Below, piece after piece: positions 1 through 6,500 of a stretch of 16,745 nt of DNA. Positions within the stretch are counted from its first letter, which is position 1; every line of letters begins with the position of its first letter. The DNA comes from Lachnospiraceae bacterium UBA7188. GTDB taxonomy: Bacteria; Bacillota; Clostridia; Lachnospirales; Lachnospiraceae. The notes under the pieces were generated by a model. The model was not told the DNA's origin and did not search any database. It saw only the letters and a program-made list of their open reading frames with translations. The DNA is taken from NCBI GenBank assembly GCA_002490995.1, contig DKVC01000031.1:631-17375 (forward strand). The letters run 5' to 3'. Both the position numbers and the translations under genes were made by a program.

Positions 1-286
1 TTTCAAAATTAATATATACCCTGTCCTCGTCCTCCAAAATTGTATCGCCGTTATCTATCACAATAAATTTATCATGGCACGCCCGCAAAACCGTGTGAAA
101 GTCATCACTTTTATAATTAAATAATTTGATATTTTTTTATTGTTCTAATTGCTTAATATCTTCCAACAACTGATACAAATATGTCTTCCCAGTAGCGCTG
201 TCACCCCTTACCAAAGTAATCCGGCTGGTAAACTGAAGAGTATAATGAAAGGGATTCGCCTGAAATTCAATTTTCTGATAAATCAT
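1..286 (-). pseudogene. P-loop ATPase, interrupted by an in-frame stop and cut by the window edge
   Basis: The start is the ATG at 284-286, behind a GGAGGGAGAAGG ribosome site. A Walker A motif (RGDSATGKT) lies at residues 27-35. The frame reads a TAA stop at 137-139 (codon 50) and then continues in the same frame to the window edge with protein-like sequence. That continuation includes LFNYKSDDFHTVLRAC and a Walker B-like FIVIDNGDTIL near residues 74-84. Because the frame is unchanged, a single nonsense change explains the break better than an indel. The product is related to the ATPase at 5057-6034, sharing the RGDSATGKT motif, and more closely to the two ATPase fragments near 5013-5066 and 6501-6612. 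It overlaps the upstream 134-aa gene by 20 nt, so the two were probably translationally coupled. The C-terminal part lies outside the window. Confidence 0.7.
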
Positions 287-671
287 CCTTCTCCCTCCTC
301 TCATACTCCTTCGTCCACCATAATTCATACCCCCTCTTCCCTACGACAATATCTGTATCATTGAACATAATCTGTATATTTTCATCAATTTCAAAACGCT
401 CCGGACAATTCATATAAAGCCGTATTCCATCTAATTTAAAAAGCATGGTCAGTACATTCCCGCCACATTCATTCGCACTTACTGTTTTTTCAGGATTCTT
501 AAGCACATTTAAATAGGTTTTACATCCTGTAGAAAGATTACGTATTGTTCCAACGCCATATTTTGTCTCTATATGATTATCCTTTGTCAATATTGCCTTA
601 TCAATTTGGTATATCGCCTGTTTGTCCATTTCTGTAAACAGCTGGTTGCCTGTATACAGGTTAAAATACAA
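267..671 (-). CDS. Hypothetical protein (134 aa), partner of the left-edge ATPase
   Basis: I do not recognise a family. The 134-residue product is mixed in composition, has no signal peptide or membrane segment, and ends in a charged tail (KEYERREKDDLSEN). The frame opens with a TTG at 669-671. An in-frame stop lies only four codons upstream, and no strong ribosome site is visible. The sequence AAAATGATTTG just upstream holds an ATG one frame away, so the true start may be lost to a one-base frameshift, or translation may begin at the internal ATG at 627-629. The 3' end overlaps the ATPase start by 20 nt. This mirrors the DUF4869-ATPase pair at 5057-6487, where a small gene also precedes a related P-loop ATPase. 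A shared role with the ATPase is inferred from this order only. Confidence 0.55.
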   Translation of the reverse strand: MYFNLYTGNQLFTEMDKQAIYQIDKAILTKDNHIETKYGVGTIRNLSTGCKTYLNVLKNPEKTVSANECGGNVLTMLFKLDGIRLYMNCPERFEIDENIQIMFNDTDIVVGKRGYELWWTKEYERREKDDLSEN

Positions 672-758
672 ATCATTTTTTTATATCCAGTTTTCAGTTT
701 CACTTTTTTCGGTATATAAATATATCAAACTATCCACCTTCTTACTTTATTTTCCTAT

Positions 759-787
759 ATTCTACCACTTCCCATGTATTTTGCACA
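759..787 (-). promoter_or_regulatory. Extended -10 promoter candidate for the left-edge pair
   Basis: On the minus strand the -10 box TAGAAT (759-764) is preceded by TGG, which makes an extended -10. The -35 position, 17-18 nt upstream, is weak (TGTGCA or CTGTGC). The whole element, GTGCAAAATA followed by GTGGTAGAATATA, recurs almost unchanged upstream of the AAA/PD-(D/E)XK gene at 8494-8526. That recurrence supports a real promoter. Confidence 0.5.
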
Positions 788-951
788 GCAGAAAATACGC
801 TTCACCCTGTAATTTCTGAATCTGGTTCTGAATCTATATATTCAAGCCTGTAAAAACGGAAGTATTACAATTGCCGATACCTCTTTTTTACTTGACAAGG
901 TTACATTCAAATAGTAAAAGAAAAGAATGGAAAAAATAAATCCATGCCAAA

Positions 952-978
952 TTGAACCTTTTTCCCTTTTCCCGCGAC
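952..978 (+). promoter_or_regulatory. ECF-type promoter candidate for the sigma factor gene
   Basis: TTGAACC (952-958) followed after 16 nt by CGAC (975-978) fits the general ECF pattern of a GAAC-containing -35 and a CGAC or CGTC -10. It lies about 45 nt before the expected start codon. ECF sigma genes often transcribe themselves from such sites, so autoregulation is a reasonable inference. A sigma-A promoter in the same stretch is less convincing. Confidence 0.4.
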
Positions 979-986
979 TATATACA

Positions 987-1000
987 TGAAATGCATTTCA
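987..1000. promoter_or_regulatory. 14-bp perfect palindrome upstream of the sigma gene
   Basis: TGAAATGCATTTCA is its own reverse complement. It lies just downstream of the ECF-like promoter and 12 nt before the ribosome site, near the expected transcription start. This position suits an operator, but no cognate repressor can be named. Confidence 0.4.
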
Positions 1001-1090
1001 AATATAAAAAACAGGAGGTGATGCTGTACGGATTTTGAAACACTGCTTCAGAAATACCGCAGGGACATTGAGCGGTTTGTAAGGTTTCGG

Positions 1091-2299
1091 ATGCCATCTA
1101 TGGAGGATGCAGAGGATGTTTTGCAGGAGTCCTTCCTGGCCGCATTCCGTCAGTTCCAGTCACTGAAAAGCGAAGAAAGCTTTAAATCCTGGCTCCTGGG
1201 AATCGCACGGCATAAATGCAATGACTATTTCCGAAAAAAAGCGAAACTTTTGGAAATTCCCCTGGACGAAGTCCATGAAAGCAAGCTTTGCTATGGCAGC
1301 TGCGGAGTATCGGAGACCCTTACCGCCGAAGAAACCCTCAGCAAACTTGGCGACAAAGAAAAGCAGATTCTATATCTGTATTTCTGGGAAGAGCTGCCCC
1401 AGTCAGACATTGCCGCGAAGCTGAATATTCCCCTTGGAACCGTCAAAAGCCGCCTGCACACAGCAAAACAGAAATTCAAGGAACATTATCCGCATCATTT
1501 GAATTCAGTGAAAGGAGATTTAACCATGAAAAATTTACCCGAAATTTTGCCTGATTACACAATTACAAAATCATCCCAGCCGCCTTTTGCAGTCCGCCAT
1601 GAAGAGCTTCCGGGAATGTTAATCGTTCCGCGCATGGGCGAGAAACTGTCTTTCGGCATGTATGACCTTCCGGAAAGAAAGCTCACCGGCACCTATCATC
1701 TGGCGGTAACAGGAAATGTCAGCATACACGGTGTCCGCGGCGTCGAGATTTCTTCCGAATACCTTGACACCGACGGCTCAAAAGAAGAAAACATAGTCTT
1801 CGCCCAGCTCACCGATTCACACTGCCGCTATCTGGGCGGAATGTCTGTCGATAAGGACGGTCTGCGCCATATCACCACATTCCTGGACGGCGATACCTTT
1901 TCAGAGGCATACGGCATCGGCGAGAACAACTGCGGCTTTGAAGTAACGCGCCGTCCGAAAGGCATCATCACTGCCTGCGATAACGGACTGATTACAAATG
2001 CAAATGATGAAGTGTCGGATATCGTCGGCAGATATACTGTCATGATTAACGGTAAAGCATATGATACAGTACGGCTCATTGATATGCAATCCAGCAGAAA
2101 CAGTTGTATGATGTGTGAATACTATCTCGACAAAAATGGACGGACCATCCTTTGGCGCAGATTCAATCAGGATGATTGGGCAATAGAACGCTATGGCAGA
2201 AAATGGACGGAAGCCCTGCCGGATAATGAAAAGGTCACCATCAACGGAAAAGTCTATGTACACTGGTATGACTGCATAACGGACTACATTCATTGCTGA
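1091..2299 (+). CDS. ECF-type RNA polymerase sigma factor fused to a C-terminal domain of unknown function
   Basis: The first ~140 residues are a sigma-70 family ECF factor. Region 2 (EDAEDVLQESF, then FKSWLLGIARHKCNDYFRK) is followed by a region 4 helix-turn-helix near residues 85-135 (LPQSDIAAKLNIPLGTVKSRL). From residue 146 a ~257-aa domain begins MKNLPEILPDYTI and ends near WYDCITDYIHC. I recall this architecture in clostridial sigma factors, but its role is unknown to me. The listed start is the first in-frame ATG. Good region 2.1 coding sequence (DFETLLQKYRRDIERFVRF) continues upstream in the same frame to about 1031, while the ATG at 1021 behind AGGAGGTG is one frame off. The true start is therefore probably 1021, with one extra base in 1024-1030. 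An internal SD (AAAGGAG, 1511-1517) before ATG 1526 could also start the C-terminal domain alone. Confidence 0.8.
   Translation: MPSMEDAEDVLQESFLAAFRQFQSLKSEESFKSWLLGIARHKCNDYFRKKAKLLEIPLDEVHESKLCYGSCGVSETLTAEETLSKLGDKEKQILYLYFWEELPQSDIAAKLNIPLGTVKSRLHTAKQKFKEHYPHHLNSVKGDLTMKNLPEILPDYTITKSSQPPFAVRHEELPGMLIVPRMGEKLSFGMYDLPERKLTGTYHLAVTGNVSIHGVRGVEISSEYLDTDGSKEENIVFAQLTDSHCRYLGGMSVDKDGLRHITTFLDGDTFSEAYGIGENNCGFEVTRRPKGIITACDNGLITNANDEVSDIVGRYTVMINGKAYDTVRLIDMQSSRNSCMMCEYYLDKNGRTILWRRFNQDDWAIERYGRKWTEALPDNEKVTINGKVYVHWYDCITDYIHC
1511..1528 (+). promoter_or_regulatory. Internal ribosome site and start codon inside the sigma fusion
   Basis: AAAGGAG at 1511-1517 is followed after 8 nt by ATG at 1526-1528, exactly where the sigma part ends and the C-terminal domain begins. 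The spacing is ideal. The frame is open through the site, so both a fused protein and a separate ~257-aa C-terminal protein are possible. Confidence 0.45.
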
Positions 2300-2373
2300 C
2301 CCACCTGTCCGCCATCTTATCTGCAGTGCACACATTCACTGCAGAAACACACGCTCTTCATCAACATATCATT

Positions 2374-2398
2374 GGGGGCCGCTTCCACAGCGGCTCCC
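2374..2398 (+). terminator. Stem-loop downstream of the sigma factor gene
   Basis: A 10-bp GC-rich stem (GGGGGCCGCT pairing with AGCGGCTCCC, one G-U) with a 5-nt loop lies 75 bp past the sigma stop. It is followed by TTAATTATACT, a poor U-tract, so termination may be inefficient. It lies between convergent genes. Confidence 0.5.
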
Positions 2399-2400
2399 TT

Positions 2401-2437
2401 AATTATACTGCGCACCGGTTAAATTTGCAGTATAATT
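2401..2437. repeat. Perfect 11-bp inverted repeat between convergent genes
   Basis: AATTATACTGC (2401-2411) and GCAGTATAATT (2427-2437) are perfect reverse complements around a 15-nt loop. The repeat directly follows the GC-rich stem-loop and sits 34 bp beyond the stop of the minus-strand lipoprotein gene. It may be part of a bidirectional terminator, though no T-tract follows on either strand. Confidence 0.55.
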
Positions 2438-2471
2438 GCCGCTTTCAGCTCCGGATTCCCGATATGACAGC

Positions 2472-4793
2472 CTATTCTCCCAGGATCAGGGCTGCCCGGT
2501 TCTGGATGCGTTCCGCCGCTTCCCGTGCGCTGATATCCCCGGCAAAAAAGGCATCCGCCTCTTCCTCTATCACCTGCATCAGGCTCTGGTTCTCATAGAG
2601 ATAAAGGTGCTCCGCTATCTCACGCAGCCGCTCCGTATCCTCCTGTGCGGTGGGAGCTATATCATCTCCACCCTTCCATGTATCATAGTCATTCGTCCAG
2701 ATACTCAGGTACTCATTGCTTTCATACCGGGATTGACAGTCAAATTTATCTTTCGTCACTGCGAAACGGTCACGCACGTCATCGGAACGGGATGTATAGC
2801 CTATACAGAATTCGATAAAATCCCATGCGTCTTCTTTGTAGTCAGAAGCACTGTTGATTCCCATCCAATCACAAAGCACCGCAGGATACCTTGTCTCCCC
2901 GCTGCTGTTAGGGAAGCCCGCTATCTTTCCTGAACCGGAAAAAGCCTCCCGTACGCACAGGTAATCTACCATGCAATCCAGCTCTTCCACAATCACCGGC
3001 AGCTGCCCGGCATGAAAAAGCTCCGCACGTTCCTCCCGCCCGCTGAGCCTTTCCATATCCTTCAGCAGGGACAGCTTCTCCAGCAGGTTAACAAACTCTT
3101 CGCTGTCAAAGGAGCAGCTCTTATTTTCCACGTCTATATAATGGTCCATCTCTGCCCCGGAGAGGATCTGGAGCAGAAGGCTACATGGCCTGACCAGGTA
3201 ATCGACATAATCCCCCTGTGCCATGGCGGAAACCATTTCTTCCGGCTTCATGCCATTGACCTCCATATCTTCCGGAACAATCATCACATACGCCGCAAAG
3301 CTTAACGGGATCCGCGGAATCATCCCATCTTTCGTGGCAAGTTCCAGTATGCCCGGCAGCATATCTTCCGCAGACACTCCTTCCGTCTCCGCAAGGTAAG
3401 GAGCCAGGTCCACCACTGCACCTTTCCCCGCCAGTTCTTCCATATCAAAGAAAGTCTGACGTTCCAACAGGATATCCGGCCCTTCCCCTTTCAGCAGTTC
3501 CATCTGGAAATTCATGACAGCATTCTGGGAATATTCCTTAAATGTAATATGGCACTCTGGGTGGGTTCGGTGATAAGCCAGCAGCACTCCCTCAATATTG
3601 GAGGCCAGGGATGTATTATACCAGTAGCTTCCTGCCACCCCCAGCACAAGCTCCCTTTTCTCCCCCAGCTCAGAGGCGGGAACAGGATCCAGGCTGACCC
3701 AGTAATTCTCATTTTCCAATGTATCGAGGACGTATAACAGGAAGCTGCCGTTTTCCTGTCTCCTGACTGCCTTCACATACTCAGCTTTCAAATAAATGTC
3801 CTGCCATGCCACAATCGGCTCCAGGGAACCGTCCGTCAGGCCAATCTGCCACAGCCGGTTCTGATCCGCCAGGTAAAGCCCGTCCTCATAGCCGCTGAAT
3901 ACGGAGAGCGCATCATAAGGCCCTGCCGCTACATATACCTCAGCCGATCCATAGTCCAGGCGCAAAGGCTCTGCCCTCTCCCGGCTTTCCTCATCCATTT
4001 TTCTCCATTCCTCCAGGCTGTACAGCTGGATGCTGTTATCCGATACCTCATCCTTACCGCCCCAGTATGCATAAACTCCCATATTCCCCGCATTCACCAG
4101 ACCAAAGCAGGGTTCGCCGGACTGCCCGTTGACTCCTGCTAACGTCACGGGCAGGTTGAACAGCTTGCTGCAGGCTCCTGTTTCATCCCAGCACAACACA
4201 GTCCCTCTGCCCGTTAACCCATAAAGCATCCCGTCTGAGCCGGCTTCCATGCTGTAGATTGCCTCGTCTCCGTCCCAGCCGCCATACAGATCCACGGAAT
4301 AAACCTTTTGCAGTTCCCTGTTCCATTTTTCCAGCATCTCTACCTGAAATAGACCGTCCACTTCCTCTTTCCCATATACAAAATACAGGCTGCCGTCTTC
4401 TCCTGCCGTCAAAGGCCATGATATCCCGTGCTGATTTCCGAGGGACAGCAGCAGACGTGCCTCTTCCCCCCATTCCCGGGCATATATTCCACTGACATAT
4501 TCCCCCTCCGAATCATAGGAAGACGCCTCATAGTACAATAGATTTCCAGAGAGGCAGGCCTCTCCCATCACCGCTCCCTCCCCGACAGGTTCGAAACGGG
4601 CAGACAGCACATACCCTTCCGGCAATGGTTCGAATGTCCTGTTTTCTTTCTCTGTATGAGCTTCAGCGGGAGTACCCGCATTTTCCTCTTCCCCGCTTTG
4701 GACATCCACAGTTTCTTCCGGTATCTCTCCGCACCCGCACAGCAGGGCGGCAAGCATCCCGATACTGAAAATTACGACTTTAAACCTGTCCAT
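2472..4793 (-). CDS. Large extracellular substrate-binding lipoprotein
   Basis: The 773-aa product begins with a type II signal peptide: charged MDRFK, a hydrophobic core, and a lipobox-like LCGC with the lipidated cysteine near residue 21. It is probably anchored to the outer face of the membrane. Residues ~60-375 contain repeated short strand-like segments such as DGSLYFVYG and DGMLYGLTG, which suggests a beta-propeller-like part. From about residue 380 the sequence (ELVLGVAGSYW, then GPDILLERQTFFDMEELAGKGAVVDLAPYL) resembles ABC-transporter solute-binding proteins of the sugar-binding type. The family usually has ~430 residues, so the N-terminal half is an added module. The start follows GGGGAGG with good spacing, and this ribosome site overlaps the stop of the short HTH gene. 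No permease or ATPase partner is adjacent, so the ligand cannot be named. Confidence 0.82.
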   Translation of the reverse strand: MDRFKVVIFSIGMLAALLCGCGEIPEETVDVQSGEEENAGTPAEAHTEKENRTFEPLPEGYVLSARFEPVGEGAVMGEACLSGNLLYYEASSYDSEGEYVSGIYAREWGEEARLLLSLGNQHGISWPLTAGEDGSLYFVYGKEEVDGLFQVEMLEKWNRELQKVYSVDLYGGWDGDEAIYSMEAGSDGMLYGLTGRGTVLCWDETGACSKLFNLPVTLAGVNGQSGEPCFGLVNAGNMGVYAYWGGKDEVSDNSIQLYSLEEWRKMDEESRERAEPLRLDYGSAEVYVAAGPYDALSVFSGYEDGLYLADQNRLWQIGLTDGSLEPIVAWQDIYLKAEYVKAVRRQENGSFLLYVLDTLENENYWVSLDPVPASELGEKRELVLGVAGSYWYNTSLASNIEGVLLAYHRTHPECHITFKEYSQNAVMNFQMELLKGEGPDILLERQTFFDMEELAGKGAVVDLAPYLAETEGVSAEDMLPGILELATKDGMIPRIPLSFAAYVMIVPEDMEVNGMKPEEMVSAMAQGDYVDYLVRPCSLLLQILSGAEMDHYIDVENKSCSFDSEEFVNLLEKLSLLKDMERLSGREERAELFHAGQLPVIVEELDCMVDYLCVREAFSGSGKIAGFPNSSGETRYPAVLCDWMGINSASDYKEDAWDFIEFCIGYTSRSDDVRDRFAVTKDKFDCQSRYESNEYLSIWTNDYDTWKGGDDIAPTAQEDTERLREIAEHLYLYENQSLMQVIEEEADAFFAGDISAREAAERIQNRAALILGE

Positions 4794-4807
4794 ATTTACC
4801 TCCCCGG

Positions 4808-4999
4808 TTACCCCACGCCCAATCTATCCAGAATAGCATCCTGCAATAATTTGGAGAAAGCCTTCTCCCCTCTTTCAAACCGTGAGAGCTGCTGTGCCGT
4901 GCACAATCCCTCGCAGACCTGCTCCAGCGAAAATCCCCGCTTAACCCTTAAACCATAGATGTATGTACCGAATGCCTCCCTGTCTCTTCTGTATCTCAT
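4808..4999 (-). CDS. Short XRE-type helix-turn-helix protein, probably a truncated regulator
   Basis: The 63-aa product is essentially one DNA-binding domain: LRVKRGFSLEQVCEGLC followed by TAQQLSRFERGEK, the usual recognition helix and loop of XRE-type HTH proteins. Proteins with this N-terminus are commonly 250 residues or longer with a helical-repeat sensor part. Here the frame stops right after the HTH (LDRLGVG), and the lipoprotein ribosome site follows at once. It is therefore probably a 5' remnant, although a free HTH peptide could still bind DNA. The start is supported by GGAGGGGAATT before ATG 4997-4999. It lies 15 nt upstream of the lipoprotein gene and is likely co-transcribed with it. 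Confidence 0.6.
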   Translation of the reverse strand: MRYRRDREAFGTYIYGLRVKRGFSLEQVCEGLCTAQQLSRFERGEKAFSKLLQDAILDRLGVG

Positions 5000-5012
5000 A
5001 ATTCCCCTCCGC

Positions 5013-5066
5013 TATAGCACGCTCGCAAAGCCATGTGAAAGTCATCACTAATATAATTAAATATTT
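5013..5066 (-). pseudogene. Fragment of the middle of a P-loop ATPase gene
   Basis: Read on the minus strand, this stretch encodes KIFNYISDDFHMALRACY. It matches KLFNYKSDDFHTVLRACH of the left-edge ATPase. At DNA level, 5017-5063 matches 77-123 at about 42 of 47 positions. It begins within the last codons of the intact ATPase (stop 5057-5059) and ends at the ribosome site of the HTH gene. It is the downstream half of the gene whose upstream half is at 6501-6612. Confidence 0.65.
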
Positions 5067-6034
5067 TCTGACAGAATAAATTTTGCTTCAATTACATCCA
5101 AAATCTCCTGTTGTATTTTCTCATGCAAATAAGTCTTATTCAATTTATTCTTACTGTATTGAAGATACGAATCACGAGTATGTTCCACCAACAATGCCGT
5201 AAAAAATCGCTCCCAACTGAAATATCTCCGGCTTTCAATAAAGTCTTCCGGATGCTCCAGGATGTCCTGTATCATTTTTCCATCTATTATTCCAGATTTC
5301 AGTACCAACCATTCAAACGATTCAGACAAGTAACATTTTATCTTAGGCTTATGGCACATCATCTGGTACAACTCATTCATTTCCGGACCAATCGCCGCAC
5401 CATCCGCAATCACCAATGCCGACTCGCTGCCCAGTTTGTCCATAACCATTTTCAAATTGGATTTTCCTTCTGCGCTGACACAGACAATCCCATTCTTATC
5501 ACAAATTGCTCTGAAAAACTCATAGCCGGAATTAGAATCTTCCACTACAACGGTTTCCGGCTTTTCCATGCTGTCAAATACTTCCGTGCTGTAAATATGG
5601 TACAATTCATTATAGGTTCGCTTCAAGTCATGATATTTGCCAGAAGTGTGGATACCATAGATCTCTTCCACTGAATAAGGCAGATTGGCCAAATCCTCCC
5701 TTGTTATGATTACGAAATAATTATCAGAAGCTTTCACTGCGGCAGCAAAATCCTGCGATTTCACAAATTTATTTTCTTCATCCACAAAGAGAATCTGTTC
5801 ATGAATATTGGGCAGCACAAGGTTCCAGTCGTTTCCGCCAAGAGTCCTGCATGGACGCTCACAGAGGACTTCGACACCTGAGCTTTCCCCGAGAGATGCT
5901 GCCTGTTCCAAAAGGCTGATTAGTTTTGTCTTTCCCGTAGCACTGTCTCCACGGATAATTGTGATATTACGCCGTATATCAAATTCATAGCGGAGCCTGT
6001 TATTCTGTACAACAATATGATATTTCCCTTTCAT
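5057..6034 (-). CDS. P-loop ATPase with possible TOPRIM-like C-terminal half, partner of DUF4869
   Basis: The product has 325 aa. A short N-terminal strand region leads into Walker A (GDSATGKT, residues 29-36) and a Walker B-like ILFVDEEN near 81-88. There is then a sensor-like FVIITRED near 105. The C-terminal half has VVVED near 160, LVIADGAAIG near 205 and ESFEWLVLKS near 240. The order of an early acidic residue, a DG motif and a later SFE motif resembles TOPRIM nuclease domains of OLD-like proteins. This is an inference from pattern, not an established assignment. No membrane segment is seen. The gene starts 3 nt after the DUF4869 stop, so the two proteins are probably made together. Its own stop lies inside a sequence shared with a paralogue, so the last few residues may come from the insertion junction. 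Confidence 0.72.
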   Translation of the reverse strand: MKGKYHIVVQNNRLRYEFDIRRNITIIRGDSATGKTKLISLLEQAASLGESSGVEVLCERPCRTLGGNDWNLVLPNIHEQILFVDEENKFVKSQDFAAAVKASDNYFVIITREDLANLPYSVEEIYGIHTSGKYHDLKRTYNELYHIYSTEVFDSMEKPETVVVEDSNSGYEFFRAICDKNGIVCVSAEGKSNLKMVMDKLGSESALVIADGAAIGPEMNELYQMMCHKPKIKCYLSESFEWLVLKSGIIDGKMIQDILEHPEDFIESRRYFSWERFFTALLVEHTRDSYLQYSKNKLNKTYLHEKIQQEILDVIEAKFILSENI

Positions 6035-6037
6035 ATG

Positions 6038-6487
6038 TCAACGCTCCTTTATCCTGATCGCCTCTTCCAGGTATTCCCCATAGCTGTGAACAACCACACC
6101 CGTATTCAGCATAACCGCCTCAAATTCCGGAACAGAGCTAAAGTCCATCACATGATGCAAATTGATAGTCAAATCTTTCTTCCTGCCAAGCTCCACTATC
6201 CATTTCACGCAGTTATCCCCACAGGCAGAAGCATTGAAAATCCTTCCGCTTTGGTCAAAAGCCATCAAAATCAATGTCTTTACACCACCTGAAATTTCTT
6301 TTGTTGAAATGGGACCAAGCACCGGGCTTTCAATCAAATGAGCACCTACTACATCTGATTTATCTATATCTTTAATCATTGCAACTGTTAATGGCTCAGT
6401 AATCCACTCGTCCTCATATTGATTGTCAAAATAAGTGGGCGGATGATAAATCGAATTTTCAACTTCCCCGAATATAATTTTCAACAT
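6038..6487 (-). CDS. DUF4869-type protein (149 aa)
   Basis: The sequence MLKIIFGEVEN, then HPPTYFDNQYEDEWI, ESPVLGPIS and GGVKTLILMAFD, is what I recall of the DUF4869 family, a short clostridial family of unknown function. The start is the ATG at 6485-6487 behind AGAGGAGA at 7-nt spacing. A longer reading to 6562 would run into a leftover ATPase fragment and is rejected. The product is soluble and acidic with no recognised catalytic motif; a conserved-looking ACGDNCVKW segment contains two cysteines. It is followed 3 nt later by the P-loop ATPase, which points to a functional pair. A sensor, antitoxin or substrate role is possible, but nothing in the sequence decides between them. Confidence 0.75.
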   Translation of the reverse strand: MLKIIFGEVENSIYHPPTYFDNQYEDEWITEPLTVAMIKDIDKSDVVGAHLIESPVLGPISTKEISGGVKTLILMAFDQSGRIFNASACGDNCVKWIVELGRKKDLTINLHHVMDFSSVPEFEAVMLNTGVVVHSYGEYLEEAIRIKER

Positions 6488-6500
6488 CGTTTTGTCTCCT

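Larger units (their letters stand above)
672..1021. other. Divergent intergenic region with no gene
   Basis: This AT-rich stretch separates the minus-strand hypothetical gene from the plus-strand sigma factor. It holds a minus-strand extended -10 promoter candidate (759-787), an ECF-like plus-strand promoter candidate (952-978), a 14-bp palindrome (987-1000) and the AGGAGGTG ribosome site of the sigma gene (1013-1020). No convincing small gene is visible on either strand. Confidence 0.6.

Noticed and set aside
892..917. TTGACA with TAGTAA as a vegetative promoter for the sigma gene
   Set aside because: The spacer is only 14 nt and no better -10 exists at 16-18 nt.
5111..5674. A 187-codon plus-strand open frame opposite the intact ATPase
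   Set aside because: No ribosome site and no domain; the minus-strand ATPase explains the openness.
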